This document shows, in pieces, positions 6,029 to 7,061 of a DNA stretch of 7,061 nt. Source of the stretch: Candidatus Solibacter sp. (lineage in GTDB: Bacteria > Acidobacteriota > Terriglobia > Bryobacterales > Bryobacteraceae); assembly GCA_017883345.1 (NCBI GenBank), contig JADGNT010000255.1:1-7061 (forward strand), given 5' to 3'. Both the position numbers and the translations under genes were made by a program. Position 1 is the stretch's first letter. Each line of letters begins with the position of its first letter. The notes beneath the pieces were generated by a model. The model ran no database searches and was not told the DNA's origin. It saw nothing but the letters and a program-made list of their open reading frames with translations.

Positions 6029-6034
6029 ATTATA
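6029..6034 (-). promoter_or_regulatory. -10 box of fabD, possibly leaderless
   Basis: On the minus strand a perfect TATAAT ends 6 bases before the fabD TTG start. Transcription normally begins about 6-8 bases after a -10 box, which would place the first nucleotide at or next to the start codon. No SD lies between. The expected -35 position (TAACCC at a 17-base spacer) is a poor match and there is no TGn extension, so promoter strength is uncertain. Confidence 0.5.
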
Positions 6035-6179
6035 GCGGGAAGCGTTACCAGGGGTTATGCATGTGCCAGCTCGGATTGACTCCAGGCCCCTCCGATACAC
6101 AAAAGTCTCCGTCACAGGTTTGGAGTTCAGGCCTTCGTCATTAACACATCCGTTGTTCTGTTACCATTCGGAACATCGG

Positions 6180-6503
6180 ATGCCAACGCGGCTCACTCGT
6201 GGATTCAGATCGGTAGTGCACCGCTCGGATCATTTTGGCAATCACGGAGAACGCCTGGGAATTATCGTAGAGGAAGAGTACGAGGAATTTGCGGACATTT
6301 TCCTCGGAACGCCGTGCCCCGCGACCGCCCGCCAATTTACGCGACCTTGGAATGGGGATCTGGTACGGTATGATGAAGTGATGGATGTCTTTGGCATCTT
6401 GGATTGCGACCGGTTCATCAAGACTTGCTACCGTCCCGATCCCGTTTACCACGGAGAGGCGTCGAATTTGGAATACTACTTGTCGGAAGAGGCGAAGACA
6501 TGA
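6180..6503 (+). CDS. small protein resembling a polymorphic-toxin RNase domain
   Basis: The product is 107 residues from the ATG at 6180 (weak SD GGAA at 6170-6173; the frame is open further left to 6036 but that would run over the fabD promoter). I see the run SDHFGNHGERLG (16-27), an EEEYEEFADIFLG helix (31-43), NGDLVRYDEVMDVFG (58-72), then IKTCYRPDP (80-88) and NLEYY (96-100). This order, DHFxxHG, EEY, GDxVRYD, FG, T-x-YxPDP, resembles C-terminal nuclease domains of Rhs/CdiA-type toxins, from memory and without a search. Candidate catalytic residues would be H18, H22, R63 and T82. There is no secretion or delivery domain, so it would be an orphan domain or remnant. Codons end in A or T much more often than in neighbouring genes, which suggests acquisition. 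Its stop overlaps the next gene as ATGA. The coding call is firmer than the functional one. Confidence 0.6.
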   Translation: MPTRLTRGFRSVVHRSDHFGNHGERLGIIVEEEYEEFADIFLGTPCPATARQFTRPWNGDLVRYDEVMDVFGILDCDRFIKTCYRPDPVYHGEASNLEYYLSEEAKT

Positions 6504-6832
6504 CATATGCTTGCCCAGTATGCGGATTCGATCGGATGCCATTTCCACCGGCAGACCATAACATCTGTTCCTGTTGCGGTACTGAGTTTGGATACCACGA
6601 TAGGGTACGTACGCCTCAATCTCTACGAAAGTCCTGGATCGGGAAGGGATGCCGTTGGTTTAGCGCCGCTCTGGGACCACCAGCGGGCTGGAATCCAATT
6701 GTTCAAATGCTTAATGCCGGGCTCATAGATATTACGTTGGGCAGTTCTGAAAACCTGAGCGTCACTTTGGGTATTGGCCCATCGAATAGTGCCACAACTA
6801 CATCGTCAGATGCTGGCACAATAGAGGCATAA
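6500..6832 (+). CDS. CxxC zinc-ribbon protein, possible immunity partner
   Basis: The 110-residue product starts at the ATG at 6500, overlapping the previous stop (ATGA), with the SD GGAAGAGG (6485-6492) 7 bases upstream. It begins with CPVCGF (5-10), then PFPPADHNIC, then CSCCGTEFGYHD (23-34), so C5/C8 and C23/C26 (or C25) form a zinc ribbon. The later KSWIGKGCRWFS (44-55) and PPAGWNPIVQMLNAG (60-74) are also characteristic of a family of small uncharacterised proteins that I associate, from memory, with toxin-immunity neighbourhoods. Residues 75-110 form a serine/threonine-rich tail not expected from the family, perhaps the result of a shifted or extended 3' end. A/T-ending codons are frequent, as in the upstream gene. 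Tight overlap suggests the two proteins are made together. Immunity function is inferred from context. Confidence 0.68.
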   Translation: MTYACPVCGFDRMPFPPADHNICSCCGTEFGYHDRVRTPQSLRKSWIGKGCRWFSAALGPPAGWNPIVQMLNAGLIDITLGSSENLSVTLGIGPSNSATTTSSDAGTIEA

Positions 6833-6894
6833 ACCGTCCTGCGCGGCAATGGTCAGCCTGAACCAGCGGCGTCCCGAGGCTCCACCACGGACAA

Positions 6895-6914
6895 TGGCAT
6901 AATGAAACCGGAGG
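6895..6914 (+). promoter_or_regulatory. candidate extended -10 and strong SD of the dehydrogenase gene
   Basis: TGG-CATAAT (6895-6903) fits an extended -10 element, and GGAGG (6910-6914) is a strong SD 6 bases before the GTG at 6921. If the -10 is used, the leader would be only about 10 bases long and transcription would start next to the SD, so either the promoter or its spacing is in doubt. The SD itself is clear and decides the GTG start. Confidence 0.4.
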
Positions 6915-6920
6915 CTGATC

Positions 6921-7061
6921 GTGGCCACATTGACATCGCCAGAGTCCATATCCCTAGAGAAAGAAAAGAACCCATGGCTCGCCGCCGCCGCGCGCTTTGA
7001 CGATGCCGCCAAGCGGCTCAAGCTCGACGACGGCATGCGTAAGGTGCTGGGCACTTCCGCC
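6921..7061 (+). CDS. Glu/Leu/Phe/Val-type dehydrogenase, N-terminal part (partial)
   Basis: The gene starts with GTG at 6921 behind GGAGG and runs off the window after 47 codons. The visible residues, especially NPWLAAAARFDDAAKRLKLD (17-36) followed by DGMRKVLGTSA, match the N-terminal helical segment of bacterial NAD(P)-dependent glutamate dehydrogenases, where NP(W/F)..A...FD.AA..L.LD.GMR.VL is typical. These enzymes interconvert 2-oxoglutarate plus ammonia and glutamate, but members of the family also use leucine, valine or phenylalanine. The catalytic lysine and Rossmann domain lie beyond the window, so cofactor and substrate cannot be decided. It is separated by 88 bases from the preceding cassette and its codons return to G/C endings. 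Confidence 0.82.
   Translation, partial: MATLTSPESISLEKEKNPWLAAAARFDDAAKRLKLDDGMRKVLGTSA

Noticed and set aside
6076..6081. TTGACT as a -35 box for the toxin-like gene
   Set aside because: No acceptable -10 hexamer is found at 16-18 bases; GATACA at 6094-6099 is only 12 bases away.
6023..6115. Longer FabD starting at the ATG at 6115
   Set aside because: The 31 extra residues do not resemble FabD, span the TATAAT, and break the match to the usual numbering of active-site residues.
6057..6179. Upstream extension of the toxin-like gene to the ATG at 6057
   Set aside because: No SD, no motif in the extra 41 residues, and overlap with the fabD promoter region; the frame is closed by TAG at 6033-6035, so no larger toxin is encoded upstream.
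6141..6548. 135-codon minus-strand open frame opposite the toxin-like gene
   Set aside because: The plus strand has an SD, an ATGA coupling and recognisable motifs; the minus frame has no recognised motif and would overlap both plus-strand genes.
1..7061. tRNA, rRNA, CRISPR array or transposase gene
   Set aside because: No cloverleaf, spaced direct repeats or transposase motifs were recognised by eye on either strand; a covariance-model scan was not possible.

Overview
The window looks like a piece of a GC-rich bacterial chromosome. Its style (codons ending mostly in G or C, rare SD-less or TTG/GTG starts, and the mix of genes) fits an Acidobacteriota of the Solibacter/Bryobacterales type. 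That assignment is an impression from protein character, not a measured similarity. Most of the window is housekeeping metabolism. Two stretches look accessory: a GxxExxY gene set in an inverted repeat (about 2761-3262), and a small two-gene cassette between fabD and a glutamate dehydrogenase gene (about 6180-6832).

Left block, + strand, 1-2767: a possible 3' tail of an upstream gene, then ftsY (SRP receptor GTPase), ribD (pyrimidine deaminase/reductase) and the gene for the alpha subunit of riboflavin synthase (ribE). They are packed with an ATGA overlap (ftsY/ribD) and a 20-base overlap (ribD/ribE), which suggests one transcript with coupled translation. RibD carries out the two early pyrimidine steps of riboflavin synthesis and RibE the last one. 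ribE contains an in-frame 12-base tandem repeat that lengthens a loop near its N-terminus.

Middle block, 2761-5032: a minus-strand GxxExxY protein gene converges on ribE and overlaps its stop by 7 bases. Its start codon lies inside one arm of a roughly 30-base inverted repeat (27 of 30 positions match). Next comes a minus-strand DHH-family phosphoesterase gene, divergent from a plus-strand deoxycytidylate deaminase gene. The 50 bases between them hold two perfect palindromes, one of which covers the deaminase ribosome binding site. A short minus-strand zinc-ribbon gene follows.

Right block, 5033-7061: fabD (malonyl-CoA:ACP transacylase) is on the minus strand, with a TTG start 6 bases after a perfect TATAAT, so it may be leaderless. 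On the plus strand are two overlapping small genes with many A/T-ending codons. The first resembles a free-standing polymorphic-toxin RNase domain and the second is a CxxC zinc-ribbon protein of a kind I associate with immunity genes. The window ends in the first 47 codons of a Glu/Leu/Phe/Val-type dehydrogenase gene.

The best candidates for something not well described are the possible toxin-immunity pair, the coding minisatellite in ribE, and the inverted-repeat unit containing the GxxExxY gene.
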